The translations under genes and the position numbers were made by a program. 44,572 nucleotides of DNA, taken from assembly GCF_020889685.1 (NCBI RefSeq), contig NZ_JACMYO010000059.1:1-44572 (forward strand). The letters are read 5' to 3'. This document shows, piece by piece, positions 1 through 8,104 of the stretch. Every line of letters begins with the position of its first letter. The first letter of the stretch is position 1. Origin of the DNA: Bradyrhizobium oropedii. GTDB lineage: Bacteria; Pseudomonadota; Alphaproteobacteria; Rhizobiales; Xanthobacteraceae. The notes beneath the pieces were generated by a model. It ran no database searches, was not told the origin of the DNA, and worked only from the letters and a program-made list of their open reading frames with translations.

Positions 1-429
1 CAGCCGCTCGCCGGCCTTGAGCGAGCCACGCTCGCCGAGCGCGTAGAGCGCGGTGAGGTAGTTGGTGCGGAAGGCGGCGGCGGCCTCCATCGACAGTCCG
101 TCGGGCATGATCTCGACGGCGGCTGGCGGCACCACGATATACTCGGCCAACGCGCCCGAGCGTGCCGCGCCCATCACCCGCATGCCCGGCGCGATGCCGG
201 TGACGTCGCCTGCGACCTCATCGACCACGCCGGCGAATTCCGCACCGGGCGTGAAGGGCAGGGCATCCTTGGTCTGGTAGCGGCCCTCGACTTTCAGGCC
301 ATCGACGAAGCCGATGCTCGCGGCATGGACGCGGACGCGGATCTGTCCGGGGCCCGGTTCGGGGGTAGAGATCTGCTTCAGCCCGATCTGATCGATGGGC
401 GCATATTGCTCGACGACGACCGCCTTCAT
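1..429 (-). CDS. NADPH:quinone oxidoreductase-like MDR protein (5' part, runs off the window)
   Basis: The leftward reading frame opens with ATG at 427-429 and stays open for 143 codons to the window edge, so the C-terminal half is missing. It begins MKAVVVEQYAPIDQIGLKQI and contains the N-terminal GroES-like fold of medium-chain dehydrogenases/reductases, with the family patterns PGPGQIRVRVHAASI and PFTPGAEFAGVV. No catalytic-zinc ligand pattern (GHE) is seen, which fits the zinc-free quinone oxidoreductase branch rather than alcohol dehydrogenase. Family members reduce quinones or enoyl substrates with NADPH; the substrate cannot be told here. It is divergent from motA, with about 270 bp between the two starts. 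The family is confident, the exact function is not. Confidence 0.85.
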   Translation of the reverse strand, partial: MKAVVVEQYAPIDQIGLKQISTPEPGPGQIRVRVHAASIGFVDGLKVEGRYQTKDALPFTPGAEFAGVVDEVAGDVTGIAPGMRVMGAARSGALAEYIVVPPAAVEIMPDGLSMEAAAAFRTNYLTALYALGERGSLKAGERL

Positions 430-609
430 CCTGTCCTGCTCGCTTGTTCGTTTCCTCTGGTCGAACCTATCTCATGTCCGTTGTTCTACGGGGAGGCTTT
501 TTGCGCATGCAGCGACGGCGTCCCATGCGGAAATCCAGCATCTTCAACGACATCGCGAGAAGACCGGCGTTTACCCGTTGTTATCCCTACCAAATTCGGT
601 AACGCGTCC

Positions 610-622
610 TTAATGGCATTAA
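610..622. promoter_or_regulatory. TTAAT-GGC-ATTAA palindrome before motA
   Basis: A short AT-rich palindrome, arms TTAAT and ATTAA around GGC, lies about 80 bp before the motA start in the 430-702 divergent gap. It sits in otherwise GC-rich DNA. The TTAA half-sites recall CtrA boxes, but their spacing does not match the TTAA-N7-TTAA consensus, so the binding protein is unknown. Nothing else is recognisable in this gap. Confidence 0.3.
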
Positions 623-702
623 CGATAGGGTTTTTCCACGCGGCCCGCCTTGGGCTGCGCGCCGTCCAGGACAGGCGGGTTGCGTTCGCGTTGGAGTTTC
701 TC

Positions 703-1476
703 ATGGATATCATGACAGGCGCCGGGCTGTTGGCTGGCATCATCGTCATTTCGGTGATGATGTTCATGGGCGGCGATCTGCACATGTTCATCTCCGAGCA
801 CGCCATGATCATCATCTTTGGCGGCTCGATCGCGGCGACGATGATCCGCTTTCCGCTCGGCGTGATGCTGCATGGCCTGCCGCTCGGCGCCAAATTCGCT
901 TTCACCATGAGCCGGCTGTCGGCGCGCGACCTCGTCGACGAACTCGCCCGCATCGCCGAGATCGCCCGCAAGCAGGGCCCGGTCGGCCTGGAGAAGGTCG
1001 AGACCGACGAGCCGTTCCTCGCCAAGGGCATCCGCTATGTCGCCGACGGCTACGACCTCGAATTCATCCGCGACAACATGGAGCGCGACCGCGACAATTT
1101 CCTGATGCACCTCGACGAGGGCAGCAAGATCTACCGCGCGATCGGCGACTGTGCGCCGGCGTTCGGCATGATCGGCACGCTGATCGGCATGGTGCAGATG
1201 TTCGCCAACATGACCGACCCATCCAAGCTCGGCCCGTTCATGGCAACCGCGCTGCTCGCGACCTTGTACGGCGCGCTGGTCGCCAACCTGTTCTGCCTGC
1301 CGATCGCCGACAAGCTGCACGGCAAGCTGCTCGACGAGGAAACCAACCGCACGCTAATCATCGACGGCATCCTGATGATCCGCGACTCCAAGAGCCCCGC
1401 GCTGGTGCGCGAGATGCTGCTGGCCTATCTGCCGGAGAAGCATCGCCACGAGGAAGGCGAGCCGGTCCCGGCCTGA
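703..1476 (+). CDS. motA: Flagellar stator protein MotA, PomA-like
   Basis: A 257-residue MotA/TolQ/ExbB-family protein. The frame is open further upstream, but ATG 703 follows a GGAG at 693-696 with 6-nt spacing and gives a normal N terminus (MDIMTGAGLLAG). Four membrane segments are visible: two near the N terminus (about 5-22 and 30-50) and a pair at about 150-200, the first carrying PAFGMIGTLIGMVQM, the family's core pore helix. Between them is a charged cytoplasmic loop (RIAEIARKQGPVGLE). The length is close to PomA of Na+-driven motors and shorter than E. coli MotA (about 295). It pairs with motB 42 bp downstream to form the ion-conducting stator that turns the flagellar rotor. No other flagellar gene is in the window. 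Confidence 0.88.
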   Translation: MDIMTGAGLLAGIIVISVMMFMGGDLHMFISEHAMIIIFGGSIAATMIRFPLGVMLHGLPLGAKFAFTMSRLSARDLVDELARIAEIARKQGPVGLEKVETDEPFLAKGIRYVADGYDLEFIRDNMERDRDNFLMHLDEGSKIYRAIGDCAPAFGMIGTLIGMVQMFANMTDPSKLGPFMATALLATLYGALVANLFCLPIADKLHGKLLDEETNRTLIIDGILMIRDSKSPALVREMLLAYLPEKHRHEEGEPVPA

Positions 1477-1518
1477 CCGGTCGGTGGGTTCGGGAAACGC
1501 AGCCGGAAAAACGCGACA

Positions 1519-2349
1519 ATGGCCAAGAAAAAGCGCGGCGACGCCCATGGTGGAGGTCACGGCTGGTTCGTGACCTTCGCCGACCTGATGGGTCTGATGA
1601 TGAGCTTCTTCGTGATGCTCGTCGCGTTCTCCACCATGGACAACAACAAGCTGAAGATCGTCGCCGGTTCGATGCGCGACGCGTTCGGCGTGCAGACCAA
1701 TGTGCGCTATTCCGGGATCGTCGAGTCCGACGGCCTGCCGACCCGGCCCAAGCTGAAGAATGTCGAGCACATCTCGCCGGAAGAGTCCTCCGCCAATCCG
1801 ACGCCGGACGAGAAGGAGCGCAGCCAGATCAACGGCGCGCGGCTGAAGATCGACCGCGAATTCGCGCTCGCCTCCGCCTCGCTGCGGCAGGCGCTGCAGG
1901 ACATGCCGGAGCTGACCGAAATCTCCAAGAACATCATGTTCGAGGAGACCAAGGAGGGGCTCAACCTCGAGATCGTCGACCAGGACGGCCGCTCGATGTT
2001 CGCCGACGGCTCCAGGGAGCCTTATGAGCGCACCCGCCGGCTGATCCAGAAGCTCGCCGCGCCACTGAAGGCGACGCCGCTCAGGATCGCGATCGTGGGG
2101 CATACAGCCGCAGGCTTCGTGCCGGCGCGCAGCGATTACGACGCCTTCGACCTGTCCGCGGACCGCGCCAATGCGGTGCGACAGATCCTGGAGCGGGAAG
2201 GGCTACCGCCGTCGCATGTCTTCGCGGTTTCCGGCAAGGCTGACGGCCAGCCGCTGTTTCCCGACGATCCGACGCTGCCGGCGAACCGTCGCGTGACCAT
2301 CACGTTGATGCGGGAAAATCCGCCCCTGCCGCCGGACCTGAAGCCGTAG
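1519..2349 (+). CDS. motB: Flagellar stator protein MotB, PomB-like
   Basis: A 276-residue protein with a short basic N-terminal tail (MAKKKRGD), one membrane helix (about 18-40) and a C-terminal OmpA-like peptidoglycan-binding domain (about 140-265; LRIAIVGHTAAG, DLSADRANAVRQIL, NRRVTITL). The ion-binding aspartate of stators is D22 in the sequence TFADLMGLMMSFFVMLVAFS. That helix resembles PomB (TFADLM, then SFFVMLVAFS) more than H+-type MotB. It anchors MotA to the cell wall and supplies the proton or sodium path. It follows motA directly in an apparent two-gene operon. Ion specificity cannot be proved from sequence; the PomB resemblance only suggests it. Confidence 0.9.
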   Translation: MAKKKRGDAHGGGHGWFVTFADLMGLMMSFFVMLVAFSTMDNNKLKIVAGSMRDAFGVQTNVRYSGIVESDGLPTRPKLKNVEHISPEESSANPTPDEKERSQINGARLKIDREFALASASLRQALQDMPELTEISKNIMFEETKEGLNLEIVDQDGRSMFADGSREPYERTRRLIQKLAAPLKATPLRIAIVGHTAAGFVPARSDYDAFDLSADRANAVRQILEREGLPPSHVFAVSGKADGQPLFPDDPTLPANRRVTITLMRENPPLPPDLKP

Positions 2350-2462
2350 CCTCGAAATACCATGCTACCGTCGAGCTGGTTGTTGGTTGGTTGACAGGCG
2401 GGGCGGAAGCGTCGATAGCCGCGCGGATCAAAATCAACCGATCGGGCGTTCCAACCTTCGCC

Positions 2463-4373
2463 ATGGCTGCCAGCGTCTCATCCACCGAAGCCCGGGATGC
2501 TCAAGCAACAGGCCAGGGCACCTCAAGCTTCTGGGCCCTGACGCTGGGCAGCATCGGGGTGGTGTTCGGCGATATCGGAACTTCGCCGCTCTACGCATTC
2601 CGCGAGGCGGTCGGCGGCGCCGCGCACGGCCAGCCGGTCACCCGCATCATGGTGCTCGGCGTGCTCAGCCTGATCCTGTGGGCGCTGTTCACCGTCGTCA
2701 CCGCGAAATACGTGCTGCTGCTGCTGCGCGCCGACAACAATGGCGAGGGCGGCACGCTGTCGCTGATGGCGCTCGGTCAGCGCGCGCTTGGACGGCGCAG
2801 TTGGCCGCTGCTCGCGCTCGGCGTGGTTGGCGCCTCGATGTTCATCGGCGATTCCATGATCACGCCGGCGATCTCGGTGCTGTCGGCGGTCGAAGGCCTC
2901 AAGCTCGCCACGCCGCATCTCGAGCACTATGTGGTGCCGCTGACGATCCTGATCCTGGTTGCGCTGTTCGCGGTGCAGCGCTCCGGCACCGCGCGCGTCG
3001 CCTCGGCGTTCGGGCCTGTCATGGTGGTGTGGTTCGCCTCGCTCGCGGTGATGGGGGTGGTCCACATCATGGACGATCCGTCGGTGCTGGCGGCGATCAA
3101 TCCCTATTACGCGCTCCAGTTCCTGCTGACCCACGGCACCGTCGGCCTGGTGACCTTGGGCGCCGTGTTCCTCGCGGTGACCGGCGGCGAGGCGCTGTAT
3201 GCCGATCTCGGGCATTTCGGCCGCAAGCCGATCCAGTCCGGCTGGCTGTTCTTCGTGCTGCCCTCGCTGCTGCTCAACTATTTCGGGCAGGGCGCGCTGG
3301 TGCTGTCCGATCCGGCGGCGATCGAGAACTCGTTCTACCGGATGGTGCCGGACGTATTGCTGCTGCCGCTGGTCGGGCTCGCCACCGCCGCGACCGTGAT
3401 CGCAAGCCAGGCGGTCATCACCGGCGCCTATTCGCTGATCAGCCAGGCGGTGCAGCTCGGACTGCTGCCGCGCTTCGAGGTCCGCTACACCTCGGAGACC
3501 CATGCCGGGCAGATCTATCTGCCGCGGGTCAACCGGCTGCTGTTGATCGGCGTGCTGCTGCTGGTGCTGCTGTTCCGCACCTCGAGCGGGCTCGCCTCGG
3601 CCTACGGCATCGCGGTCTCGACCACCATGGTCGCCGACGGCATCATGGGCTTCATCGTGATCTGGAAGCTGTGGAACTGGCGCGTGGTGTCGGCAGCCGC
3701 CTTGATCCTGCCATTCGTGATCGTCGACATGACCTTCTTCAGCGCCAACCTGCTGAAGCTGTTCGAGGGCGCCTGGGTGCCGCTGCTGTTCGGCGTCGTG
3801 ATGGCGACGATGATCTGGACCTGGCGCCGTGGCGCCGCGATCCTCATCGCCAAGACCCGCCGCATCGAGGTTCCGCTGCGCGACCTGATCCGCAGTCTGG
3901 AGAAGCGGCCGCCGCACATCGTCAAGGGCACCGCGGTGTTCCTGACCAGCGACCCGAGCTTCGTGCCGACCGCGCTGCTGCACAATCTCAAGCACAACAA
4001 GGTGCTGCACGAGCACAACGTGATCCTGACCATCGAAACCGCACCGACGCCGCGCGTCGATGTGTCGGAGCGCGTCAATATGGAGAAGGTCAGCGACAAG
4101 TTCACCGCAGTGCGGCTGCGCTTCGGCTACATGGAATCGCCGAACGTGCCGAAGGCGCTGGCGGTCGTCCGCAAGCTCGGCTGGCAGTTCGACATCATGG
4201 CGACCTCGTTCTTCGTGTCGCGGCGGTCGCTGAAGCCGTCCGCCCAGTCGGGCATGCCGCAGTGGCAGGACCATCTGTTCATCGCGATGAGCCGGTCCGC
4301 CAACGATGCGACCGACTATTTCCAGATCCCGACAGGGAGGGTGGTTGAAGTGGGTACTCAGGTAACTATCTGA
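2463..4373 (+). CDS. kup: KUP-family K+ uptake transporter, first copy
   Basis: A secondary K+ transporter of the KUP/HAK/KT family (H+-coupled K+ import), 636 residues from ATG 2463; an in-frame TTG at 2391 would add 24 residues, but the KUP homology only begins after MAASVSSTEAR. The signature GDIGTSPLYAFREA lies in the first membrane helix, followed by RADNNGEGGTLSLMAL, GALYADLGHFGRKPIQ (seen as EALYADLGHFG) and about 12 hydrophobic segments to about residue 460. A cytosolic C-terminal domain contains TAVFLTSDP and ETAPTPRVD. It is followed after 155 bp by a second kup, an arrangement that suggests paralogues with different affinity or regulation. Length is normal for the family. Confidence 0.95.
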   Translation: MAASVSSTEARDAQATGQGTSSFWALTLGSIGVVFGDIGTSPLYAFREAVGGAAHGQPVTRIMVLGVLSLILWALFTVVTAKYVLLLLRADNNGEGGTLSLMALGQRALGRRSWPLLALGVVGASMFIGDSMITPAISVLSAVEGLKLATPHLEHYVVPLTILILVALFAVQRSGTARVASAFGPVMVVWFASLAVMGVVHIMDDPSVLAAINPYYALQFLLTHGTVGLVTLGAVFLAVTGGEALYADLGHFGRKPIQSGWLFFVLPSLLLNYFGQGALVLSDPAAIENSFYRMVPDVLLLPLVGLATAATVIASQAVITGAYSLISQAVQLGLLPRFEVRYTSETHAGQIYLPRVNRLLLIGVLLLVLLFRTSSGLASAYGIAVSTTMVADGIMGFIVIWKLWNWRVVSAAALILPFVIVDMTFFSANLLKLFEGAWVPLLFGVVMATMIWTWRRGAAILIAKTRRIEVPLRDLIRSLEKRPPHIVKGTAVFLTSDPSFVPTALLHNLKHNKVLHEHNVILTIETAPTPRVDVSERVNMEKVSDKFTAVRLRFGYMESPNVPKALAVVRKLGWQFDIMATSFFVSRRSLKPSAQSGMPQWQDHLFIAMSRSANDATDYFQIPTGRVVEVGTQVTI

Positions 4374-4408
4374 ACCGGCAGCGAATTCCGGCATTGAAAA
4401 GCCGTGAT

Positions 4409-4427
4409 CTATGCGCGATACGCATAG
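4409..4427 (+). promoter_or_regulatory. Perfect hairpin between the two kup genes
   Basis: A perfect inverted repeat, CTATGCG and CGCATAG around the loop CGATA, lies 35 bp after the first kup stop. No T-run follows, so it is a weak terminator at best. It could be an mRNA processing or attenuation structure, or an operator controlling the second copy. A TTGAAA hexamer at 4394-4399 just upstream may be a -35 element for kup2, but no convincing -10 is seen. Confidence 0.45.
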
Positions 4428-4528
4428 TGGAGGCCTGAATCCGTGCTAACCTATGCATTCCTGCCGGGAGTATAGGCCTGCGTTCCGGCATTGTTGCAGT
4501 GCGGCAGAAGACAGAGGCGCAGCTTCCC

Positions 4529-6454
4529 ATGTCATCCGAGAGTGCGATCACCGCGGCGGAAGCGCCGGCGGCAAACGGCCATGGCGAGGCGCATTCGACC
4601 GCCACCTTCAAGGCGCTGCTGCTCGGCAGCATCGGCGTCGTCTATGGCGACATCGGCACCAGCCCGCTCTACGCGCTGCGTGAAGCCGTTGTCGCTGCTG
4701 CCGGCGGCGAGGGCGCCGTAACTGCGCATGCAGTGCTCGGCGTGCTCTCGCTGATCCTGTGGGCGCTGATTGTCGTCGTCACGCTGAAATACGTCGTGAT
4801 CCTGCTCCGTGCCGACAACAATGGCGAAGGCGGCACGCTGGCGCTGATGGCGCTGGCGCAGCGCGCTGCCACCAAGGGGGCCGGCGCGATCGTGCTGCTC
4901 GGCATCATCAGCGGCGCGCTGTTCTACGGCGACGCGGTCATCACGCCGGCGCTCTCGGTGCTGTCGGCGATCGAAGGCATCAAGCTCGTCACGTCGACCT
5001 TCGATCCCTATGTCGTCCCGCTCACGGTGGTGATCCTGGTCTTCCTGTTCGCCGTGCAGTCGCGCGGCACGGCGCGCGTCGCGGCCTTCTTCGGGCCGGT
5101 GATGTGCGTTTGGTTCGCGGTGATCGCAGTTGCGGCGCTGCCGCAGATCGCGCGGCATCCCGAGGTGTTCCTCGCATTCAACCCGGTGCTTGCGGTGTCG
5201 TTCATGCTGCATCACGGCGTGATCGGCTTCATCACGCTCGGTGCCGTGTTCCTCGCCGTGACCGGCGCGGAGGCGCTCTATGCCGACCTCGGCCATTTCG
5301 GCAAGCGCCCGATCCAGACCGCGTGGATGTTCATCGTGCTGCCGTCGCTGGCGCTGAACTATCTCGGCCAGGGCGCGCTCTTGATCGGCGATCCCAAGGG
5401 CATCGAGAACCCGTTCTTCCTGATGTTCCCGGACTGGGCGCTGATCCCCATGGTCGCGCTCGCGACCTTGGCGACTGTGATCGCGAGCCAGGCCGTGATC
5501 ACCGGCGCCTATTCGCTGACGCGGCAGGCAATCCAGCTCGGCCTGATGCCGCGGTTCGAGATCCGTCATACTTCGGAAGCGCATTCCGGGCAGATTTATA
5601 TGCCGCGCATCAACCGGCTCCTGTTCATCGCGGTGATCGTGCTGGTGCTGATGTTCCGCTCGTCGAGCGCGCTGGCGTCGGCCTACGGCATCTCGGTCAC
5701 AGGCACCATGGTGGTGACGGCGATGATGGGCTTTGTGGTGATCTGGAAGGTCTGGCGCTGGTCGCCGATCGCCGCCGCCGCGCTGGTCGCGCCGTTCCTG
5801 TTCCTCGACATCACGTTCCTGGCTGCCAATTTGCTCAAGGTGTTCGAGGGCGGCTGGGTGCCGCTCGCGCTTGGCGGCGCCATGATCGTGGTGATGTACA
5901 CTTGGCGGCGCGGCAGCCGGCTGCTGTTCGAGAAGTCGCGCAAGCTGGAATTCCCGCTCGCCGATCTCGTCGCGATGCTGGAGAAGCGGCCGCCGCAGCG
6001 TGTGTCCGGCACCGCGGTGTTCCTGACCAGCGATCCCGTCAGCGCGCCGACCGCGCTGATGCACAGCCTCAAGCACTACAAGGTGCTGCACGAGAAGAAC
6101 GTCATCCTGACCATCGAGACCGCGCCGACGCCGCGCATCGATCCGTCCGAGCGGGTTCGGATGGAGCAGCTGACCGAAACCTTCTCCAAGGTGACGCTGA
6201 AGTTCGGCTTCATGGAGCAGCCGAACGTGCCGAAGACGCTGGCGATCGCGCGCAAGCTCGGCTGGCAGTTCGACATCATGTCGACCTCATTCTTCCTGTC
6301 CCGCCGCGCGCTGAAGCCGGCGGCGCATTCGGGCATGCCGAGCTGGCAGGACCATCTGTTCATCGCGCTGAGCCGCTCGTCGAACGATGCCACCGACTAT
6401 TTCCAGATTCCGACCGGGCGGGTGGTCGAGGTCGGCACCCAGGTCACGATTTAG
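4529..6454 (+). CDS. kup: KUP-family K+ uptake transporter, second copy
   Basis: A 641-residue paralogue of the preceding gene with the same plan: variable N-terminal tail, GDIGTSPLYALREA, RADNNGEGGTLALMAL, EALYADLGHFGKRPIQ, about 12 membrane helices and a C-terminal cytosolic domain with TAVFLTSDP and ETAPTPRID. ATG 4529 has an AGAGG at 4513-4517; an in-frame GTG at 4499 is possible but adds residues without homology. The two proteins end in the same stretch (QIPTGRVVEVGTQVTI) although the codons differ at many third positions, so the duplication is old and the protein is under purifying selection. Both copies keep the KUP signatures and look active. Confidence 0.95.
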   Translation: MSSESAITAAEAPAANGHGEAHSTATFKALLLGSIGVVYGDIGTSPLYALREAVVAAAGGEGAVTAHAVLGVLSLILWALIVVVTLKYVVILLRADNNGEGGTLALMALAQRAATKGAGAIVLLGIISGALFYGDAVITPALSVLSAIEGIKLVTSTFDPYVVPLTVVILVFLFAVQSRGTARVAAFFGPVMCVWFAVIAVAALPQIARHPEVFLAFNPVLAVSFMLHHGVIGFITLGAVFLAVTGAEALYADLGHFGKRPIQTAWMFIVLPSLALNYLGQGALLIGDPKGIENPFFLMFPDWALIPMVALATLATVIASQAVITGAYSLTRQAIQLGLMPRFEIRHTSEAHSGQIYMPRINRLLFIAVIVLVLMFRSSSALASAYGISVTGTMVVTAMMGFVVIWKVWRWSPIAAAALVAPFLFLDITFLAANLLKVFEGGWVPLALGGAMIVVMYTWRRGSRLLFEKSRKLEFPLADLVAMLEKRPPQRVSGTAVFLTSDPVSAPTALMHSLKHYKVLHEKNVILTIETAPTPRIDPSERVRMEQLTETFSKVTLKFGFMEQPNVPKTLAIARKLGWQFDIMSTSFFLSRRALKPAAHSGMPSWQDHLFIALSRSSNDATDYFQIPTGRVVEVGTQVTI

Positions 6455-6589
6455 GGCGTACGACCTACCGTTTCTGCGCGGCATCTAACCCGTTTCGGAC
6501 GCTTGATTTTCTTGCCGCGAGAGGCGACTTTGCGCCCGGAACGGCGAGCCGCGCGATGCTCGCCAATTGATAGTCGGGAGGATATTTCC

Positions 6590-6919
6590 GTGGCGGACCA
6601 CAAGGTGGAAGATTTGTTTCCGGACGAGGTGTCGAAGGGCATGGCGGAAGGCCGCTATCTCCTGGTCGACGTCCGCGAGCCCAATGAGGTCGCAGTCGAA
6701 GCCTATCCCGATGGCGTCGTGGTGCCGCTGTCGACCTTCGACCCGGCCGCTATCCCCGATCCGAGAGGAAAGCAGGTGGTGTTCGCCTGCCGCTCCGGCA
6801 AGCGCTCGGTGACGGCCTCGCTGGCCGCCCAGGCTGCGGGCCTGCCCTATGACAAGCATTTGGCGGGCGGCATCATCGGCTGGAAGGCTGCGGGACTGCC
6901 GACCAAGACGGGCGGCTGA
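6590..6919 (+). CDS. Single-domain rhodanese (sulfurtransferase)
   Basis: A 109-residue single rhodanese domain. GTG 6590 is the start because GGGAGGA at 6576-6582 sits 7 nt before it; the frame extends upstream but without rhodanese similarity. Key parts are LVDVREPNEV (about 25-34) and the catalytic loop with Cys67 in FACRSGKRS, which carries the persulfide. The end (HLAGGIIGWKAAGLP) is typical of the family. Such small rhodaneses move sulfane sulfur to acceptors in thiol, cyanide or cofactor metabolism; the acceptor here is unknown. It is 8 bp before the aminotransferase and probably cotranscribed with it. Confidence 0.93.
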   Translation: MADHKVEDLFPDEVSKGMAEGRYLLVDVREPNEVAVEAYPDGVVVPLSTFDPAAIPDPRGKQVVFACRSGKRSVTASLAAQAAGLPYDKHLAGGIIGWKAAGLPTKTGG

Positions 6920-6927
6920 TCCCTGAC

Positions 6928-8097
6928 ATGACCTCCATGAACAAGGTCTTCGCGGACCTTCCCGTCACCATCTTCGAGGCGATGTCGCAGGCCGCGCGCG
7001 ACAACAACGCCATTAATCTCGGACAGGGCTTTCCCGACGATCCCGGACCGGAGGACATCCGCCGCGCCGTCGCGGATGCTTCCATCAACGGCTACAACCA
7101 GTATCCGTCGATGATGGGCATTCCGGAGCTCCGTCAGGCGATCGCATCGCATTACGGCCACTGGCACGGGCTCAAGCTCGATCCGATGACGGAGGTGATG
7201 GTCACCTCCGGCGGCACCGAGGCGCTGACCTCCTCGATCCTCTCCGTGGTCGAACCGGGCGACGAAGTCGTGTGCTTCCAGCCGGTCTATGATTCCTATC
7301 TGCCGATCATCCGCCAGGCCGGCGGCATCCCGCGGCTGTTGCGGCTCGAGCCGCCGGAGTGGCGGCTGAACGAGGAGATGCTGCGCAGCGTCTTCAACCA
7401 CAAGACCAAGGCGGTGCTGTTCAACAATCCGCTCAACCCGGCCGCGGTGGTCTATCCGCGCGAGGACCTCGAACTGCTGGCGCGGTATTGCCAGGAGTTC
7501 GACGTGGTCGCGATCTGCGACGAGGTTTGGGAACACGTCGTGTTCGACGGCCGCGAGCACATCCCGCTGATCACGATTCCGGGGATGCGCGATCGCACCA
7601 TCAAGGTCGGCAGCGCCGGCAAGATCTTCTCGCTGACGGGCTGGAAGATCGGCTTCGTCTGCGCCGCGCCGCCGCTGCTGCGCGTGGCTGCGAAGGTGCA
7701 TCAGTTCCTCACCTTCACGACGGCGCCCAATCTGCAGGCCGCGGTTGCGTACGGCCTCGGCAAGCCGGACGATTATTTCCTCGATATGCGCAAGGACATG
7801 GCGCGAAGCCGCGACCGTCTCACCAAGGGGCTCGAGAGCATCGGCTTTCCGGTGCTGAAGTCGCAGGGGACGTATTTCCTCACCGTTGATCTATCGCCGC
7901 TCGGCCTCAACGAGACCGATGCTGAGTTCTGCTGGCGAATTGTGCAGGATTACAAGGTTGCGGCTATTCCGGTGTCGGCGTTTTACGAGCAGGATGCTGT
8001 GACGTCCGTCGTGCGTTTCTGTTTCGCCAAGAAAGACTCGACGCTCGACACCGCGCTGGAGCGGCTGTCGGACGCGGTTCACCGCCGCAAGAGGTAG
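6928..8097 (+). CDS. PLP-dependent aminotransferase, class I/II
   Basis: A 389-residue fold-type I aminotransferase. Visible signatures are NLGQGFPDDPGP near the N terminus, the cofactor-binding SGGTEAL (about 92-98), NNPLNP (about 167-172), CDEVWEHVVF (Asp that binds the pyridine nitrogen) and the Schiff-base lysine K232 in GSAGKIFSLTGWKIGF. The N-terminal GQGFPD resembles the methionine/kynurenine aminotransferase (YbdL-like) branch more than AspC, but substrate cannot be fixed from sequence. ATG 6928 and a second ATG at 6937 are both possible. It lies between a rhodanese and a binding protein with gaps of 8 and 7 bp, so all three are likely one transcript. Confidence 0.9.
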   Translation: MTSMNKVFADLPVTIFEAMSQAARDNNAINLGQGFPDDPGPEDIRRAVADASINGYNQYPSMMGIPELRQAIASHYGHWHGLKLDPMTEVMVTSGGTEALTSSILSVVEPGDEVVCFQPVYDSYLPIIRQAGGIPRLLRLEPPEWRLNEEMLRSVFNHKTKAVLFNNPLNPAAVVYPREDLELLARYCQEFDVVAICDEVWEHVVFDGREHIPLITIPGMRDRTIKVGSAGKIFSLTGWKIGFVCAAPPLLRVAAKVHQFLTFTTAPNLQAAVAYGLGKPDDYFLDMRKDMARSRDRLTKGLESIGFPVLKSQGTYFLTVDLSPLGLNETDAEFCWRIVQDYKVAAIPVSAFYEQDAVTSVVRFCFAKKDSTLDTALERLSDAVHRRKR

Positions 8098-8104
8098 GGC
8101 CAGG

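Noticed and set aside
2523..4394. A 623-codon reverse frame opposite the first kup
   Set aside because: A similar His/Gln/Arg-rich mirror frame occurs opposite the second kup, as expected from shared codon bias rather than from a gene.
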